A DNA stretch of 64,000 bases, taken from Shimazuella kribbensis DSM 45090 (GTDB taxonomy: Bacteria; Bacillota; Bacilli; Thermoactinomycetales; Thermoactinomycetaceae). A program made the position numbers and the translations under genes. Position 1 is the first letter of the stretch; every line of letters starts with the position of its first letter. The notes beneath the pieces were generated by a model that did no database searches, was not told where the DNA came from, and saw nothing but the letters and a program-made list of their open reading frames with translations. This document shows, in pieces, positions 63,035 to 64,000 of the stretch. Location: contig NZ_ATZF01000004.1 of NCBI RefSeq assembly GCF_000428065.1, positions 74,112-138,111 on the forward strand, given 5' to 3'.

Positions 63035-63841
63035 ATGAAAAAGGTATTTTTACTCAGTTTTTCCCTTATCTTAGCTTTAATCGTTTCTGCTTGTGGAAAT
63101 GCAGAAGAGAACAAAGGAAACGAATCACAATCTTTAAAAGTTGGCGCTACACAAGTACCACATGCTGAAATTTTAAACTATGTAAAACCACTCTTGAAAA
63201 AAGAGGGTGTTGATCTTCAAATACAAGTATTTCAAGATTATGTTTTACCTAATCGCGCCGTAGAAGAAAAACAAATCGATGCTAACTATTTCCAACATAT
63301 CCCTTGGATGGAAACAACCAATAAAGAAAATGGTTTCCACTTAGTCAAAGTAGCTGGTGTTCACATTGAGCCAATGGGTGTGTATTCTCAAAAAATCAAA
63401 GACAAAACCAAAATCAATAAAGGTGCAACAATAGCAGTTCCAAATGCAACTTCGGAGATCACCCGTGCTTTGTTATTGCTTGATGCTAGTAATGTTATCA
63501 AATTGGATAATCGAGATGGAGAGAAAACAGCCAAAAATATTGTCTCCAATCCAAATAATGTAGAGATTAAACCTTTGGAACCAGCAATGCTACCACGTGT
63601 ATTGGATCAAGTGGATCTTGCTGTTATTAACACAAACTATGCACTGCAAGCAAAACTAAATCCAACCAAAGATGCACTCTTTATCGAGGATTCTAAGTCA
63701 CCATATGTAAATGTACTAGCAACAAAAAAAGGACAAGAAAATGATCCTCGTATTCAAAAGCTAGCAAAAGTATTAAATTCGCCTGAAGTCAAAAAGTTTA
63801 TTGAGGATAAATATAAAGGTGCAGTTGTACCTGCGTTCTAA
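63035..63841 (+). CDS. metQ: methionine-binding lipoprotein
   Basis: 268 residues of the NlpA/MetQ family. Signal with lipobox VSAC (Cys20). Conserved ATQVPHAEILNYVKPLLKKE, DANYFQHIPWMETTNKENG and TNYALQA segments. Captures methionine outside the membrane. Confidence 0.95.
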   Translation: MKKVFLLSFSLILALIVSACGNAEENKGNESQSLKVGATQVPHAEILNYVKPLLKKEGVDLQIQVFQDYVLPNRAVEEKQIDANYFQHIPWMETTNKENGFHLVKVAGVHIEPMGVYSQKIKDKTKINKGATIAVPNATSEITRALLLLDASNVIKLDNRDGEKTAKNIVSNPNNVEIKPLEPAMLPRVLDQVDLAVINTNYALQAKLNPTKDALFIEDSKSPYVNVLATKKGQENDPRIQKLAKVLNSPEVKKFIEDKYKGAVVPAF

Positions 63842-63845
63842 AAAA

Positions 63846-63868
63846 GAAGACCAATTGGTCTTCTGTTT
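63846..63868 (+). terminator. terminator of met operon
   Basis: AGAAGACC-AATT-GGTCTTCT, then TGTTTT. Confidence 0.85.
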
Positions 63869-63985
63869 TCAATAATGTGATAAATGATCTATAATCAAAT
63901 TTGTTCCACTACATATCAATTGATAAAATAAAATCAAACCAAACACACAGGATGCCCTTCTAGGCGAGAAGGAATGGAGTATCGG

Positions 63986-64000
63986 ATGGCAAAGAGGACT
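63986..64000 (+). CDS. possible start of a gene running off the window
   Basis: ATG 63986 reads MAKRT and has GGAG about seven bases upstream. Only five codons are visible, so this is tentative. Confidence 0.25.

Overview
The window is an AT-rich stretch of a spore-forming, Gram-positive bacterium (Bacillota). Native genes use AT-rich codons and strong Shine-Dalgarno (SD) sites of the AAGGAGG type. Sporulation genes spoIID, spoIIQ and spoIIID occur with a spore photoproduct lyase. The order DUF1146 (ywzB) - ywmB - murA - spoIID - spoIIQ - spoIIID matches Bacillus. An 11-subunit nuo operon and many secreted proteins would fit a Thermoactinomycetaceae-like lineage, but that assignment is inference.

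Layout. 1-3.7 kb: Nudix hydrolase end, small secreted or membrane proteins, SnoaL-like protein. 4.0-12.3 kb: upp and a complete F1Fo ATP synthase operon (atpZ, I, B, E, F, H, A, G, D, C), with a roughly 320-base non-coding, foldable spacer between atpG and atpD. 12.3-16.7 kb: YciI-like protein, a padR/DUF1700/DUF4097 envelope-stress operon, and an M23 peptidase cut off from its SH3 domain by one in-frame stop. 18.8-28.4 kb: nuoABCDHIJKLMN, without nuoE, F or G. 28.4-42.3 kb: an accessory region with an acetyltransferase, duplicated secreted/membrane gene units, peroxiredoxin plus Crp/Fnr regulator, an HTH-TPR regulator with repeated operator-like boxes, IS3 remnants and several frameshifted genes. 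42.3-51.8 kb: conserved envelope and sporulation genes, pgsA-like and fabZ. 51.9-58.0 kb: nucleotide-sugar operon, apparently for a 2,3-diacetamido-2,3-dideoxy-hexuronic acid glycan, plus an initiating sugar transferase. 58.2-59.5 kb: a D,D-carboxypeptidase. 61.3-63.9 kb: SAM riboswitch and metNIQ methionine importer.

The most unusual feature is a set of small foreign-looking cassettes scattered between native genes. Clear members lie near 16.9-18.2, 46.2-46.5, 46.7-47.0, 48.2-48.6 and 59.6-60.0 kb. A truncated one lies at 34.9-35.4 kb. Probable or degenerate ones lie at 15.4-15.7, 31.4-32.1 and 32.8-33.2 kb. Most have an AT-rich sigma-A-like promoter, an SD, one GC-richer orphan gene (often GTG start), and a perfect hairpin right after it. 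Cassettes interrupt otherwise conserved synteny (spoIID-spoIIQ) and a local gene duplication, so they look inserted. I recognise none of their products. No tRNA, rRNA or CRISPR array was seen.
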